Positions 42,699 through 52,285 of a stretch of 64,000 bases of DNA are shown one piece after another. Source of the DNA: CAWCDJ01 sp963836015. Its GTDB lineage: Bacteria; Acidobacteriota; Terriglobia; Bryobacterales; Bryobacteraceae. Each line of letters begins with the position of its first letter. Positions within the stretch are counted from its first letter, which is position 1. Both the position numbers and the translations under genes were made by a program. A model generated the notes under the pieces. That model was not told the DNA's origin, made no database searches, and worked only from the letters and a program-made list of their open reading frames with translations. Location: assembly GCA_963836015.1 (NCBI GenBank), contig CAWIIF010000005.1, positions 239,099-303,098 of the forward strand, in the 5' to 3' direction.

Positions 42699-45600
42699 AA
42701 CGGACTAGAGAGCTCGGCTTGGCGGGGACATTTGCGCGTGCCTCGATCGATTCGAAGCTCACACCCCTCGTGATCGCCGGTTCATTGTTGCTTGGCGCGT
42801 TTGCTTTCTGGAAATTGCCGCGCGAGGAAGAGCCTCAAATCATCGTTCCGATGGTGGACGTCTTTGTCCAAATGCCGGGTGCTTCGGCGCACGAAGTGGA
42901 AGAACGAGTCACCAAGCCAATGGAAAAGCTGTTGTGGGAGATCCCCGGAGTGGAGTACATCTACTCGACTTCCAGCCCCGGCACATCAACGGTCATCGTT
43001 CGTTTCCTGGTCGGGCAGGACGAAGAGAAGGCCCTCGTCCGGCTGAACCAGAAGCTGGCCGCCAACCTGGATCTGATCCCGCCGGGCGCGTCGCAGCCGC
43101 TGGTCAAACCCCGCTCGATCGATGACGTTCCGATACTGGCGCTGACGTTCTGGAGCAAACGCTACGGCGATTTCGAGCTCCGCCGTATCGCGGCGCAGGT
43201 GGATGACACTATCAAACAGACCCCGAACGTCTCGGCCGTGGCGTTGATCGGTGGCCAGCGCCGCGAGATTCGCATTACCTTGAATCAGACGCGCCTTGCG
43301 GCTTACAATCTATCGCCAATTCAAGTTGTGGGAGCGTTAGGTCTTTCCAATGGCCGTCTGTCCGCGGGCCAATTCGCGAGCGGTAACCAGCAGTTTCTCA
43401 TGGAGACGGGGCAGTTTCTGCGCACGGCGAACGATGTCCGCAACGTCGTAGCCGGAGTTGCCAGCGATAAGACGATCTTTGTGCGCGACGTCGCCGAGGT
43501 GAGCGACGGTGGTGAGGAGCCGTCGCAATATGTGCGCCACTCGGATGGTAAAGGCTCTTTTCCCGCCGTGACCATTGCTGTGTCCAAGCGCAAGGGCACC
43601 AACGCCATCACAGTGGCGAACGACGTTCTCAGTCGCGTGGAGCGGCTGCATGGCAGTGTCATTCCCTCGGACATCGAAATGACCGTCACACGAAACTACG
43701 GCGACACGGCCAAGGAAAAATCCGACGAGCTGCTGTTCCACATGCTGATAGCCGTGATTTCTGTGAGTGTCCTCATCGCGATCACACTAGGATTGCGCGA
43801 ATCATTGATCTTATTCACAGCGATTCCCGTGACTTTGGCGCTGACGCTCACGGTCTTCTATCTCTACGGTTACACCCTAAACCGCATCACGCTCTTCGCC
43901 CTGATCTTCTCCATCGGCATTCTAGTGGACGACGCGATCGTGGTGGTGGAGAACATCGTTCGTCACTGGAGAATGCCGGACAATCAGGCGAGGCCACCCT
44001 TTGAGGTGGCGGCCGAGGCAGTGGACGAGGTTGGCAATCCCACGATCCTCGCCACGCTCGCGGTTGTGGCTGCCATCCTGCCCATGGCTTTCGTCGGCGG
44101 CCTGGGGGGGCCGTACCTGCGGCCCATTCCGATTGGCGCCAGCGCCGCGATGCTCTTTTCCCTGCTGGTCGCTTTCATCGTGACGCCTTGGGCCGCCGTA
44201 CGCATTCTCGAGTCGGGGGGCATGCGCCGCGCTGGCGAGCGCGAGCCTTTCGCGACGCGGCTTTACCGGCGGGTGATGGGATCTCTGCTGCGCCGGCCTC
44301 TCGTCCGCTGGAGCTTCGTCGGTGGTGTTGTGGTCCTGCTGCTGGCCTCCTGTGCGCTGTTCTACACCGGTTTCGTCAAGGTCAAGATATTGCCGTTCGA
44401 CAACAAGAACGAGTTTCAGGTGATTGTCGACATGCCGAACGGCACCACTCTGGAACAGACGGCCCGGGTGGTGCAGTTACTAGGCGAGGAAACGCAGAAA
44501 CAACCGGAAGTGGTGAACATCCAGACCTACGCAGGAACGGCGTCGCCCTACAACTTCAATGGCCTGGTCCGTCACTACTATATGCGTCGCGGACCCAATG
44601 TGGCCGACATCCAGGTGAATCTGTTGCCGAAGGGCGGCCGCGTCCTGCAAAGCCATGAGATTGCCAAGCGGGTGCGCCTCCGCCTGGAACCCATCGCCAA
44701 GCGCTATGGCGCGCGAATCAAGGTGGCCGAAGTGCCGCCGGGACCGCCGGTGCTCGAGACGCTCGTCGCGGAAGTATACGGGCCAGCGATGGACCGGCGG
44801 ATCGAACTGGCGCGTCGTATCCGCGATCTATTCAAGCAGACCAAAGGCGTCGTGGACGTCGATTGGTACGTGGAAGACGATCAAACGAAATGCGGCTTGC
44901 TCGTGGATGAGGAGAAGGCCGCCCTCAACGGCATTTCAGAAGACGACATCGCGCGTGCGATGCAGGTGGCCTCCACCGGTTATCCAGCGGGGCTATTGCA
45001 CCAGGACGCGGAGAAGGAAGACGTTTCGCTGACCGTGAGGCTGGACCGCGCGACTCGATCCGATCTGGATCTTATCCGGGGCCTGAAGATCGCCGGCCGC
45101 AACGGGCGGACCGTGTCTCTAGGCGAATTGGTGCACTCCGAAAGCGTGGTCGCGGACAAGAGCATTTATCACAAGAACCTGTTACCTGTGACGTATGTCA
45201 CGGCTGACATTGCGGGAGAGATCGAAAGCCCGGCCTATGCGATGCTCAAGCTCGGGCCGGAGATCGACAAGATCAAGATCTCAGAGGGATATGTCATCGA
45301 GCAGCACATGTCCACTCTTCCCTCCGACCCGGACCGCTACTCGATGAAGTGGGACGGCGAATGGCAGATCACGTATGAGTTGTTTCGTGATCTGGGTATT
45401 GCCTTTGCCGCCGTCCTGATCTTGATCTACGGACTCGTGGTGGGCTGGTTCCAGTCGTTCTCGACGCCGCTGATCATCATGGCTGCGATCCCGTTTTCGC
45501 TGGTGGGCATCCTGCCGGCGCACGGATTGCTGCATGCGTTCTTCACAGCGACCTCGATGATCGGCTTCATCGCGGGCGCGGGCATCGTCGTACGGAACTC

Positions 45601-45955
45601 GATCATCCTGGTGGACTTCATCGAGCTGCGTTTGAGCGAAGGGATGCCCCTAGACGAGGCCGTGATCGATGCCGGAGCCGTGCGCTTCCGTCCGATGATG
45701 TTGACCGCGGCAGCTGTGGTGGTCAGCTCGTCCGTTATTCTGTTCGATCCCATTTTTCAAGGCCTGGCGATCGCGCTGATGGCCGGAGAGATTGCCTCTC
45801 TTCTGCTTTCGCGCATGACGGTTCCGGTTCTGTTCTATCTGTTCAACAAACATGCATACCGCGCCAGTAGTCGAACTCTAGCAGGCGTGGTTACGTCGGA
45901 CGAGGAGATCTACTCTACGCGCTTGGTCAGGTCTCACAAAGGAAAGAACCTATGA
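42695..45955 (+). CDS. RND-family efflux pump, inner-membrane transporter
   Basis: 1086 residues with the RND plan of 12 helices and two large periplasmic loops. The N-terminal 'SIDSKLTPLVIAGSLLLGAFAFWKLPREEEPQI' is helix 1, and 'GILVDDAIVVVENIVRHWRM' in helix 4 carries the proton-relay aspartates. 'FTATSMIGFIAGAGIVVRNSIILVDF' is the second-half equivalent. The DDAIVVVEN form is more like multidrug HAE pumps than metal HME pumps, though the substrate is undetermined. The gene shares ATGA overlaps on both sides with the adaptor and with a short downstream frame. Confidence 0.93.
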   Translation: MKRTRELGLAGTFARASIDSKLTPLVIAGSLLLGAFAFWKLPREEEPQIIVPMVDVFVQMPGASAHEVEERVTKPMEKLLWEIPGVEYIYSTSSPGTSTVIVRFLVGQDEEKALVRLNQKLAANLDLIPPGASQPLVKPRSIDDVPILALTFWSKRYGDFELRRIAAQVDDTIKQTPNVSAVALIGGQRREIRITLNQTRLAAYNLSPIQVVGALGLSNGRLSAGQFASGNQQFLMETGQFLRTANDVRNVVAGVASDKTIFVRDVAEVSDGGEEPSQYVRHSDGKGSFPAVTIAVSKRKGTNAITVANDVLSRVERLHGSVIPSDIEMTVTRNYGDTAKEKSDELLFHMLIAVISVSVLIAITLGLRESLILFTAIPVTLALTLTVFYLYGYTLNRITLFALIFSIGILVDDAIVVVENIVRHWRMPDNQARPPFEVAAEAVDEVGNPTILATLAVVAAILPMAFVGGLGGPYLRPIPIGASAAMLFSLLVAFIVTPWAAVRILESGGMRRAGEREPFATRLYRRVMGSLLRRPLVRWSFVGGVVVLLLASCALFYTGFVKVKILPFDNKNEFQVIVDMPNGTTLEQTARVVQLLGEETQKQPEVVNIQTYAGTASPYNFNGLVRHYYMRRGPNVADIQVNLLPKGGRVLQSHEIAKRVRLRLEPIAKRYGARIKVAEVPPGPPVLETLVAEVYGPAMDRRIELARRIRDLFKQTKGVVDVDWYVEDDQTKCGLLVDEEKAALNGISEDDIARAMQVASTGYPAGLLHQDAEKEDVSLTVRLDRATRSDLDLIRGLKIAGRNGRTVSLGELVHSESVVADKSIYHKNLLPVTYVTADIAGEIESPAYAMLKLGPEIDKIKISEGYVIEQHMSTLPSDPDRYSMKWDGEWQITYELFRDLGIAFAAVLILIYGLVVGWFQSFSTPLIIMAAIPFSLVGILPAHGLLHAFFTATSMIGFIAGAGIVVRNSIILVDFIELRLSEGMPLDEAVIDAGAVRFRPMMLTAAAVVVSSSVILFDPIFQGLAIALMAGEIASLLLSRMTVPVLFYLFNKHAYRASSRTLAGVVTSDEEIYSTRLVRSHKGKNL

Positions 45956-46182
45956 AGCTCTGTTTGTTGTTGTTCGCGAGTGGTCTGGCTTCGCTGCCGA
46001 TTGGGCCGCCGTCCGGCGGATTCCTGCAGCGCAGAGGATCTGGACACTGGTTGGATTGGGGGAGTCCGCGCGAGTTTGGCGGCGTGTATCAGCTGCGTGG
46101 GTGCGGGTCGCGATACTGCAAAATGTGTGCCGCTGGATGTAGGCGTTGGGGCTGCAATCGGTCCCTAGGCTTCTTGTCGTAA
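45952..46182 (+). CDS. Short ORF at the end of the RND operon, possibly a gene remnant
   Basis: 76 residues starting 'MKLCLLLFASGLASLPIGPPSGG', a plausible signal peptide, with its ATG overlapping the RND stop (ATGA). It then becomes cysteine- and arginine-rich with no family match. A second frame across the same bases reads smoothly ('SCSAEDLDTGWIGGVRASLAACISCVG'), which suggests a small exported protein broken by a frameshift. Either a tiny operon member or a decayed gene. Confidence 0.35.
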   Translation: MKLCLLLFASGLASLPIGPPSGGFLQRRGSGHWLDWGSPREFGGVYQLRGCGSRYCKMCAAGCRRWGCNRSLGFLS

Positions 46183-46238
46183 CACCGTACCGAACCGCTA
46201 CACATGAGCCGTTTGCGGACGGGCGTCAGTTACCGGAT

Positions 46239-46257
46239 CGAAATCCGCGATATTTCG
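46239..46257. terminator. Hairpin between convergent operon ends
   Basis: CGAAAT-CCGCGAT-ATTTCG is a perfect 6-bp stem with a 7-base loop, placed between the RND operon and the stop of the large regulator gene (46261). A bidirectional terminator role is inferred from position. No long T-run is present. Confidence 0.4.
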
Positions 46258-46260
46258 CGT

Positions 46261-49209
46261 TCACGCCCGGGCATCCGCTCGCTTGACTGATCGGGACGTA
46301 CGCGCCGGGCTCGTGAGCAGTTCGCCCGCCTCTATCAGGTCGGCGGTTCCGGCACCTTCGGTGAACCAGTGGTAAGCCGGAGCTAGCACCCGTAGCCCAT
46401 CTTGCGGCATACCGCGTGCCTGCAGGAGCCGGCACAGACTCACCGCGGCGCGCAATTCGAGAGCTCTCGCTTGCTGCTTCCGCGCGATTTCCAGAGCCTG
46501 CCGGATATTCGCTTCGGCTTCATCCTCCCCCGCGCGGCCTGCGTTCTGGAGCACCAGAACGCCCCGCAGGCGGTAGAGTTCCGCTTCATAGAAGTACGCC
46601 CGGCTTTCGCGCACCAGGCCGAGCGCCTCGGTGACCTGCGCCAGCGCCTCGGACGGCTGGCCATTCGCAGCGGCAATCTCAGACGACAGTGCGAGCAGAT
46701 ACGGACGATCCATGTTGGCGCCTATCCGATCCAAGAGGGCCATCCCTTCGCGCACCAGGATCTGACCCTCCGCTGGCTGGCCGGTCATCGAAAGCGCCCA
46801 ACCCTTTAGCGCGCGCGCAAAGGAACTGGCGTACAGATATCCATGCTCCTCAGCAAGCTCGGCGGCCTCGGTAGCCCAGTGGAGGGTCTGAGGCGGATCC
46901 CGGCGAAGCTGATGGACATTGGCCGCGCGGACTTTCGCGCCAGCCAGGCTGAACAAAAGGTCCGGATGCCCGGCAAGTTCGAGTGAAAGCTCTACGCGCT
47001 CAATCGCTTGGTCCGAGTATCCCAGACACCACAGTGCGAGGGCCGCCCAGCCATGACACGCTACGGCCGGGTTCTCGCCGTAGGTGGCGATGAGACCCGC
47101 GTGCTTGTGCGGATCGTAAAGACCCACGCCATTTGCGGCTGTTTCAATGGCGCGCGAGAACTCGCCTTGATGGAACAAGGAGCACGCAAGCAGCGTGTCG
47201 GAGTCGATCTGGACTGCAGCCCCGTCTTCTGCGCGCGGCAGGCGGAGCCGTTCATCCAGAATCTGTTCCGCAAGCCCATATTCGCCACGAAGCTCGTGCA
47301 TCGAGGCCAGATGAAAAAGTAGTTGATACATCTCTTCCACCCGCACCAGACCGAGTCCGAGTTCGCGCGCGCGCTGGAAGTTGAGTACCGCTTCCGGTGC
47401 GGCGAACCCTTTCACCGCTAGAATCGCGGGAGCCATCATGGAGCGAAACGCGAACTCCTCGGAGTGACGTTCCGGTGTCTCGGGCTGCTGTTCCACAAGT
47501 TCGAGACCGCACTGAAACAGGCTCACCGCTTCGCGATGGGCGCTGCGCCGCAAAGCCTGTTCGCCGGCGAGCCGGAAGTAGCGGATCGCCCGCGAGCGAT
47601 CGCCGCCATACCGGAAATGACGAGCGAGTTGATTCGCGTTGGCGTCGGCCTGAGCTCCGTACGCTTTCACGAGCGCCTCGCCGATAAGGCGGTGGAGGCG
47701 CGAGCAGCGGCCGGCCGGCACACGGCGATACACCGCTTCGCGATAGAGCGCGTGAATGAAACGGAAACGCGCAGCGACGGCGCCGCTGGGCCACTCGAGC
47801 ACACCCGCGTCGCGGATGAATGTCCCCTGGCGGGCGAGAGTCGCGCAACGCAGCTCCGTATCGTCCTCCGTCCAGCCGAGGGCAGACGCAAGTACGCCGG
47901 CCACGAACTCACGCCCAGCGACGCTGGCCGCTTCCAGCAGCAGCCGGTCCTCGGGGCTGAGAGTCTCCATCTTCTGATGCATCATGGCAGACAGGCTTTC
48001 CGGCACGCCGCGGCCCAGTTCGGTAAAGTCGGCTACAGCCTGCCAGCCGTCTGCCTGCGGCACCACGGCGGAGGTAGCTTTCCAGTGATCGATCAGAGCC
48101 AAAACGAAGAGTGGATTCCCGCTGGTGCGCTGGTGCACCGTGTCCACAAGAGCTCGATCCGGAGTGATGCCGGGAAGTTCCCTGCCGATCATGGACTGAA
48201 CCGCATCGGCGCTGAGCAGGGCAGGCCGGACGACTCGGCACTGGCCGCGGATCTTCATACCTTGCGCTAGCGCTTCCAGCGGCTGGGTGGCTCTGGTGGC
48301 CTCAGCCGGACGATAGGTGCCAATCAGCATCAACTGCGCGGGATCATCGCGATGGGCGAGCAGTTCGAGCAGCGAGAGCGTCGAATCGTCGCACCAATGC
48401 AGGTCATCGAGGCAGAGGACGAACGGGCGGGAGGACGCCAGTTCTTCGACAAGTTCGGCGAATTCGCGAAGCATGCGGTCGCGGGTCATGCCCAGGTTCC
48501 TTTGAGGGAGTTGCGCCAGAGCCGGGGCGCTGGCCAGCCATGGCATTTGCGCGAGCCACGTCGGTGCCCGGCGATAGAGCAGCGAGGCCACCTCGTCACC
48601 GTCCGGCTCGCGGCACAGCCGCCCGAGCGCGTCCAGAACAGCGATGTACGGCTCCACCTCGCCGCGATTCTCCAGGCATTGGCCGCGTCCGATCCGCGCG
48701 GCCGAAGTGCGGCGAACTCCCTGGAGGAACGCATGCACGAGAGTCGTTTTTCCCACTCCAGGCTCGCCAGGGATGCACACAAACTGGCGTTTCCCTTCGA
48801 GCGCCTCCGCAAACGCCTCTAGCAGTCCTTTCATTTGCTGGTCGCGCTCGAACAGCACGGGTCCGTCTGCCGCCATCTCCGCCGAGCGGGGAGCCGGAGG
48901 CGCGGCGCGCAACTGAACCGCGCCCAGGAACCGGTAGCCTTTCCCGGGGACTGTTTCGATCAGCGCGGCGTCACCGAGCGCCTTCCTCAAGGCGTTAATA
49001 TTGTGAGCAAGGTTATTCTCTTCGACAACGGTGTCCGGCCAGACCGCCGCTATCAGGTCGTCTTTTCCGATCAAGTGACCAGGCCGCGACACGAGCACAC
49101 AGAGGGTGTCGAGCACCTTTCCACGCAGCCGGACCGGGCGTCCGTCGCGCAACAGCCGCCTCTCCTTGGTTTCGAGACGGAACGGGCCAAACTCGTACAC
49201 GTTCTCCAT
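46261..49209 (-). CDS. Winged-helix / AAA ATPase / TPR transcriptional regulator
   Basis: 982 residues from the ATG at 49209 (MENVYEF); an upstream ATG at 49236 is possible. Residues about 4-98 form an OmpR/CadC-type winged helix ('FGPFRLETKERRLLRDGRPVRLRGKVLDTLCVLV', 'KDDLIAAVWPDTVVEENNLAHNINALRKALGD'). Then comes a predicted ATPase with Walker A 'GEPGVGKTT' (about 148-156) and Walker B 'FVLCLDDLHW'. The C-terminal 450 residues are helical TPR-like repeats. This is the MalT/AfsR-like STAND layout, in which a signal bound by the repeats triggers ATP-driven activation. The inducer is unknown. It is divergent from the SBP56 gene (161 bases), its most likely target. Confidence 0.88.
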   Translation of the reverse strand: MENVYEFGPFRLETKERRLLRDGRPVRLRGKVLDTLCVLVSRPGHLIGKDDLIAAVWPDTVVEENNLAHNINALRKALGDAALIETVPGKGYRFLGAVQLRAAPPAPRSAEMAADGPVLFERDQQMKGLLEAFAEALEGKRQFVCIPGEPGVGKTTLVHAFLQGVRRTSAARIGRGQCLENRGEVEPYIAVLDALGRLCREPDGDEVASLLYRRAPTWLAQMPWLASAPALAQLPQRNLGMTRDRMLREFAELVEELASSRPFVLCLDDLHWCDDSTLSLLELLAHRDDPAQLMLIGTYRPAEATRATQPLEALAQGMKIRGQCRVVRPALLSADAVQSMIGRELPGITPDRALVDTVHQRTSGNPLFVLALIDHWKATSAVVPQADGWQAVADFTELGRGVPESLSAMMHQKMETLSPEDRLLLEAASVAGREFVAGVLASALGWTEDDTELRCATLARQGTFIRDAGVLEWPSGAVAARFRFIHALYREAVYRRVPAGRCSRLHRLIGEALVKAYGAQADANANQLARHFRYGGDRSRAIRYFRLAGEQALRRSAHREAVSLFQCGLELVEQQPETPERHSEEFAFRSMMAPAILAVKGFAAPEAVLNFQRARELGLGLVRVEEMYQLLFHLASMHELRGEYGLAEQILDERLRLPRAEDGAAVQIDSDTLLACSLFHQGEFSRAIETAANGVGLYDPHKHAGLIATYGENPAVACHGWAALALWCLGYSDQAIERVELSLELAGHPDLLFSLAGAKVRAANVHQLRRDPPQTLHWATEAAELAEEHGYLYASSFARALKGWALSMTGQPAEGQILVREGMALLDRIGANMDRPYLLALSSEIAAANGQPSEALAQVTEALGLVRESRAYFYEAELYRLRGVLVLQNAGRAGEDEAEANIRQALEIARKQQARALELRAAVSLCRLLQARGMPQDGLRVLAPAYHWFTEGAGTADLIEAGELLTSPARTSRSVKRADARA

Positions 49210-49370
49210 CTCGTTCACCCCCTCCAACAGGTACATCCAGCATACGCCAAAGAATGACTCCAGAAATAATCAAGAACCGCTAAAAGCTTTCCAGGGGCCT
49301 CGCGCCGCACACTGTCCTTGGAGCCGAACGAAACCGTCTCCGGATACTCAAAACGAGGAGATCTTCACAA

Positions 49371-50774
49371 ATGAGATGGCAGCCAGACCCTACGTTCTAT
49401 CCGTCGCCCAAGATGGCGATGGAAGCGCCAGCCGAAAAGCTGGCCTATGTCGCGATGTTAAACCCAACCCGCCGTGGGGGCGACGCAATGGGGGTAATCG
49501 ACGTCGATCCCGAATCGAAAGCGTATGGCAAAACGGTGGGCCGGGTGGACATGCCGAACACAGGCGACGAACTGCATCACTTCGGCTGGAACGCCTGCAG
49601 TTCCTGTTTGTGCCCGTATTCGCCGCACCCCCATATGGAGCGCCGCTACCTGGTAGTTCCGGGGCTGCGGTCGTCCCGCATCCACATCCTCGACACGATG
49701 CCGGATCCGCGAAATCCCAAGATCGTGAAGGTAATCGAACCGGAGACCGTGATAAACCGGACCGGTTATAGCCGTCCTCACACCGTTCATTGCGGGCCGG
49801 AAGGCATTTACATGAATGCGATGGGTTCGCCCAATGGAGAAGGCCCGGGAGGTGTCTTCGTTCTGGACAGCGAGTCGTTCGATCTGCGGGGACGCTGGGA
49901 AATGGACCGCGGCCCACAGTACCTGGCGTACGACTTTGCCTGGCACCTGGGTCACGACTCCATGATCACCAGCGAGTGGGGCACGCCAAACATGTTTGAA
50001 GCTGGCCTGAATCCGGAACTGCTGCTCGGCGGCAAGTATGGCCACCAGATTCACGTCTGGGACCTGCAGAAACGGAGTCACAAGCAGGTTCTCGACCTCG
50101 GAGCCGAGCAGCAGTTGGTGTTCGAGCTACGGCCGGCCCGGAATCCGATGAACGCCTACGGTTTCGTCGGCGTGGTGATCTCGCTGAAGGATCTATCTTC
50201 TTCGATTTGGCTCTGGTACAAGGACGGGCGCGGAGAGAATGCGGAGTGGAAAATTCGAAAGGTGATCGAAATTCCCGCGGAGCCGGCAGATCCGCAACTG
50301 CTGCCTCCCATGCTGAAAGGCTTCGGGGCTGTACCGCCATTCATCACGGACATTAATCTCTCGCTGGACGACAAGTTTCTCTACGTGTCGTGCTGGGGTT
50401 CTGGCGAATTCCGCCAATACGACGTCAGCGATCCGTTCCAGCCGAAATTGAACAGTACGGTCCGCATCGGAGGCATCGTTCGGCGCGCAGGGCATCCTGC
50501 AAAGCCGGAGACGCCGCTCAATGGCGGTCCTCAGATGGTTGAGGTAAGCAGGGACGGCCGGCGTGTTTATGTGACGAATTCGTTGTACACGGCCGTGGAC
50601 GATCAGTTCTATCCGGACGGAATTAAGGGCTGGATGATGAAGGTGGACGTGGATCCGACTACAGCCGCGATGCACGTCGATCCGCTGTTCTTCCCCCACT
50701 TTGACGGGATGCGGCCCCACCAGACCCGGCTGGAGGGCGGCGATGCTTCCTCCGACTCCTACTGCTACGCATAA
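49371..50774 (+). CDS. Selenium-binding protein SBP56 / methanethiol oxidase family
   Basis: 467 residues, the family's full length. 'TGDELHHFGWNACSSCLCPY' contains the conserved CSSC with the cysteine linked to selenium binding in SELENBP1. 'HTVHCGPEGIYMNAMGS', 'WHLGHDSMITSEWGTPNMFE', 'GYGHQIHVWD'-like strands and 'DINLSLDDKFLYVSCWGSGEFRQYDVSDP' supply the histidines and acids of the beta-propeller metal site. Bacterial and human members oxidise methanethiol to formaldehyde, hydrogen peroxide and hydrogen sulphide using copper. AGGAG lies before the ATG. No signal peptide is seen, so it is probably cytoplasmic. The membrane protein gene follows after 13 bases. Confidence 0.94.
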   Translation: MRWQPDPTFYPSPKMAMEAPAEKLAYVAMLNPTRRGGDAMGVIDVDPESKAYGKTVGRVDMPNTGDELHHFGWNACSSCLCPYSPHPHMERRYLVVPGLRSSRIHILDTMPDPRNPKIVKVIEPETVINRTGYSRPHTVHCGPEGIYMNAMGSPNGEGPGGVFVLDSESFDLRGRWEMDRGPQYLAYDFAWHLGHDSMITSEWGTPNMFEAGLNPELLLGGKYGHQIHVWDLQKRSHKQVLDLGAEQQLVFELRPARNPMNAYGFVGVVISLKDLSSSIWLWYKDGRGENAEWKIRKVIEIPAEPADPQLLPPMLKGFGAVPPFITDINLSLDDKFLYVSCWGSGEFRQYDVSDPFQPKLNSTVRIGGIVRRAGHPAKPETPLNGGPQMVEVSRDGRRVYVTNSLYTAVDDQFYPDGIKGWMMKVDVDPTTAAMHVDPLFFPHFDGMRPHQTRLEGGDASSDSYCYA

Positions 50775-50787
50775 GGAGCCACGACCT

Positions 50788-51423
50788 ATGGAAACGACAT
50801 TTACCTCGTGGCTCACGTTGGCGGGGTTGGGCGCCTTTCATGGCCTCAATCCCGGGATGGGCTGGCTATTCGCGGTCGCGCTCGGGATGCAGGAAAATCG
50901 ACGCACCGCGGTATGGCGGGCTCTCATTCCGCTCACGCTCGGGCACCTGCTGGCGATTGCAGCAGCCATTGGCGTGGCTATGGCCGCCGGCGCCGCGCTG
51001 TCTCCCGGCATGCTGCGCTGGCCTGTGGCTCTCCTGCTGATCGGCCTTGGGGTACGGCAGTTGTACCGCCACGCTCACCCGCGATGGGCGGCCATGCGGG
51101 TGGGAATGGGCGGCCTGACGCTCTGGTCATTCTTGATGGCATCGGCGCACGGCGCGGGACTGATGGTTCTGCCGGTGTTTCTGTCGATGACGGTGGTGGC
51201 CGGCGGTCCTTCCTGCCATGCACGAGGGGCTTCCACACAGGCTTTTGCCGGTGCGATGGCGACGCTGGTGCATGCGCTGGGGTACCTGGCCGTGACGGCG
51301 CTGATCGCGTGGTTCGTGGTCGATCGCCTCGGGCTGGGACTCCTGCGGAAGGCCTGGATCAATCTGGATGCGATCTGGGCGGCGGCACTGATTCTCACCG
51401 GCTGCCTGACTCTGATGGCTTAG
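50788..51423 (+). CDS. Multi-pass membrane protein with intramembrane histidines, partner of SBP56
   Basis: 211 residues from the ATG at 50788, preceded by AAGGAGCC. About six hydrophobic helices. Histidines sit inside or at the edges of helices: 'GAFHGLNPGMGWLFAVALG', 'LTLGHLLAIAA', 'MASAHGAGLMVLPVFL', 'LVHALGYLAV'. The HGLNPG segment recalls the HGLDADH motif of NicO/HupE-type metal carriers, which suggests metal transport. I cannot name a family with certainty. It directly follows SBP56 (13-base gap), so a role in metal supply or product export for SBP56 is inferred. The frame is open to 50701, but that part overlaps SBP56. Confidence 0.75.
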   Translation: METTFTSWLTLAGLGAFHGLNPGMGWLFAVALGMQENRRTAVWRALIPLTLGHLLAIAAAIGVAMAAGAALSPGMLRWPVALLLIGLGVRQLYRHAHPRWAAMRVGMGGLTLWSFLMASAHGAGLMVLPVFLSMTVVAGGPSCHARGASTQAFAGAMATLVHALGYLAVTALIAWFVVDRLGLGLLRKAWINLDAIWAAALILTGCLTLMA

Positions 51424-51461
51424 TGCGACCAGGAAGCTAAGGGATATGAAAGGACTCAGCT

Positions 51462-52274
51462 ATGAACCCAAATAAAGCACTGTGGGAAAAAGGCGACTTC
51501 ACGAAGATCGCCGCGTTGATGCGCGAATCCGGGGAGGCACTTGTGAAGTCCATCGGAGTGACCACGCGGCTGCGAGTCTTGGACCTTGGCTGCGGAGACG
51601 GCACCACGGCGGTTCCCTTGGCTCTCTTGGGGGCTGAAGTAGTGGGAATCGACATTGCCGGAAACCTGGTCGCCGCAGGGAATCAACGCGCTGCGGAGGC
51701 GGGTCTCAACCGGTTGAAGTTCCAACAGGGAGATGCGTGCAACCTTGAAGGGATCACTGATCATTCGTTTGATCTGACCTTATCTGTGTTCGGTGCCATG
51801 TTTGCACCCAAGCCCTTCGACGTTGCCCGTGAGATGGTGCGGGTCACGAGGCCAGGTGGCCGGATTGTGATGGGGAACTGGATTCCAGGCGATACAACAT
51901 TCGTATCTCAACTGCTGAAGATCAGCTCGTCCTATATGCCTCCACCTCCAGAGGGCTTCGTTAGTCCCATGACCTGGGGTGTGGATGCCCACATCATCGA
52001 GCGCTTTGGTCATGCCGGAGTGCCCCAGGACAAAATCTCGATAGTCAAAGACACGTACCATTTTGTATCCGCCGAAAAGACTCCGGCGCACGTGAGTGAG
52101 TTACTCACACGATTCTACGGTCCGACGATTAACGCTTTCGAAGCGGCTCAAAAGAGTGGGAGAGCAGAGGACTTCTCCAGTCAGTTAGCAGATCTGGCGA
52201 AGGCACAAAACGAGAGCACCAATGGCGGCACGTCAATAGCCGCCACCTATCTGCGGGTGACGATTCAACTTTGA
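51462..52274 (+). CDS. Class I SAM-dependent methyltransferase
   Basis: 270 residues; AAAGGA precedes the ATG. 'LRVLDLGCGDGTTAVPLALLGAEVVGIDIAGNLV' is SAM motif I and post-I, 'LKFQQGDACNLE' motif II, 'SFDLTLSVFGAMFAPKPFDVAREMVRVTRPGGRIVMGNW' motifs III and IV. It resembles the UbiE/Methyltransf_11 group; the acceptor is not deducible. The gene lies between the SBP56 pair and a DinB/PIG-L pair, and its stop is 11 bases before the DinB start, consistent with one operon. Confidence 0.9.
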   Translation: MNPNKALWEKGDFTKIAALMRESGEALVKSIGVTTRLRVLDLGCGDGTTAVPLALLGAEVVGIDIAGNLVAAGNQRAAEAGLNRLKFQQGDACNLEGITDHSFDLTLSVFGAMFAPKPFDVAREMVRVTRPGGRIVMGNWIPGDTTFVSQLLKISSSYMPPPPEGFVSPMTWGVDAHIIERFGHAGVPQDKISIVKDTYHFVSAEKTPAHVSELLTRFYGPTINAFEAAQKSGRAEDFSSQLADLAKAQNESTNGGTSIAATYLRVTIQL

Positions 52275-52285
52275 GGACAATCGAA

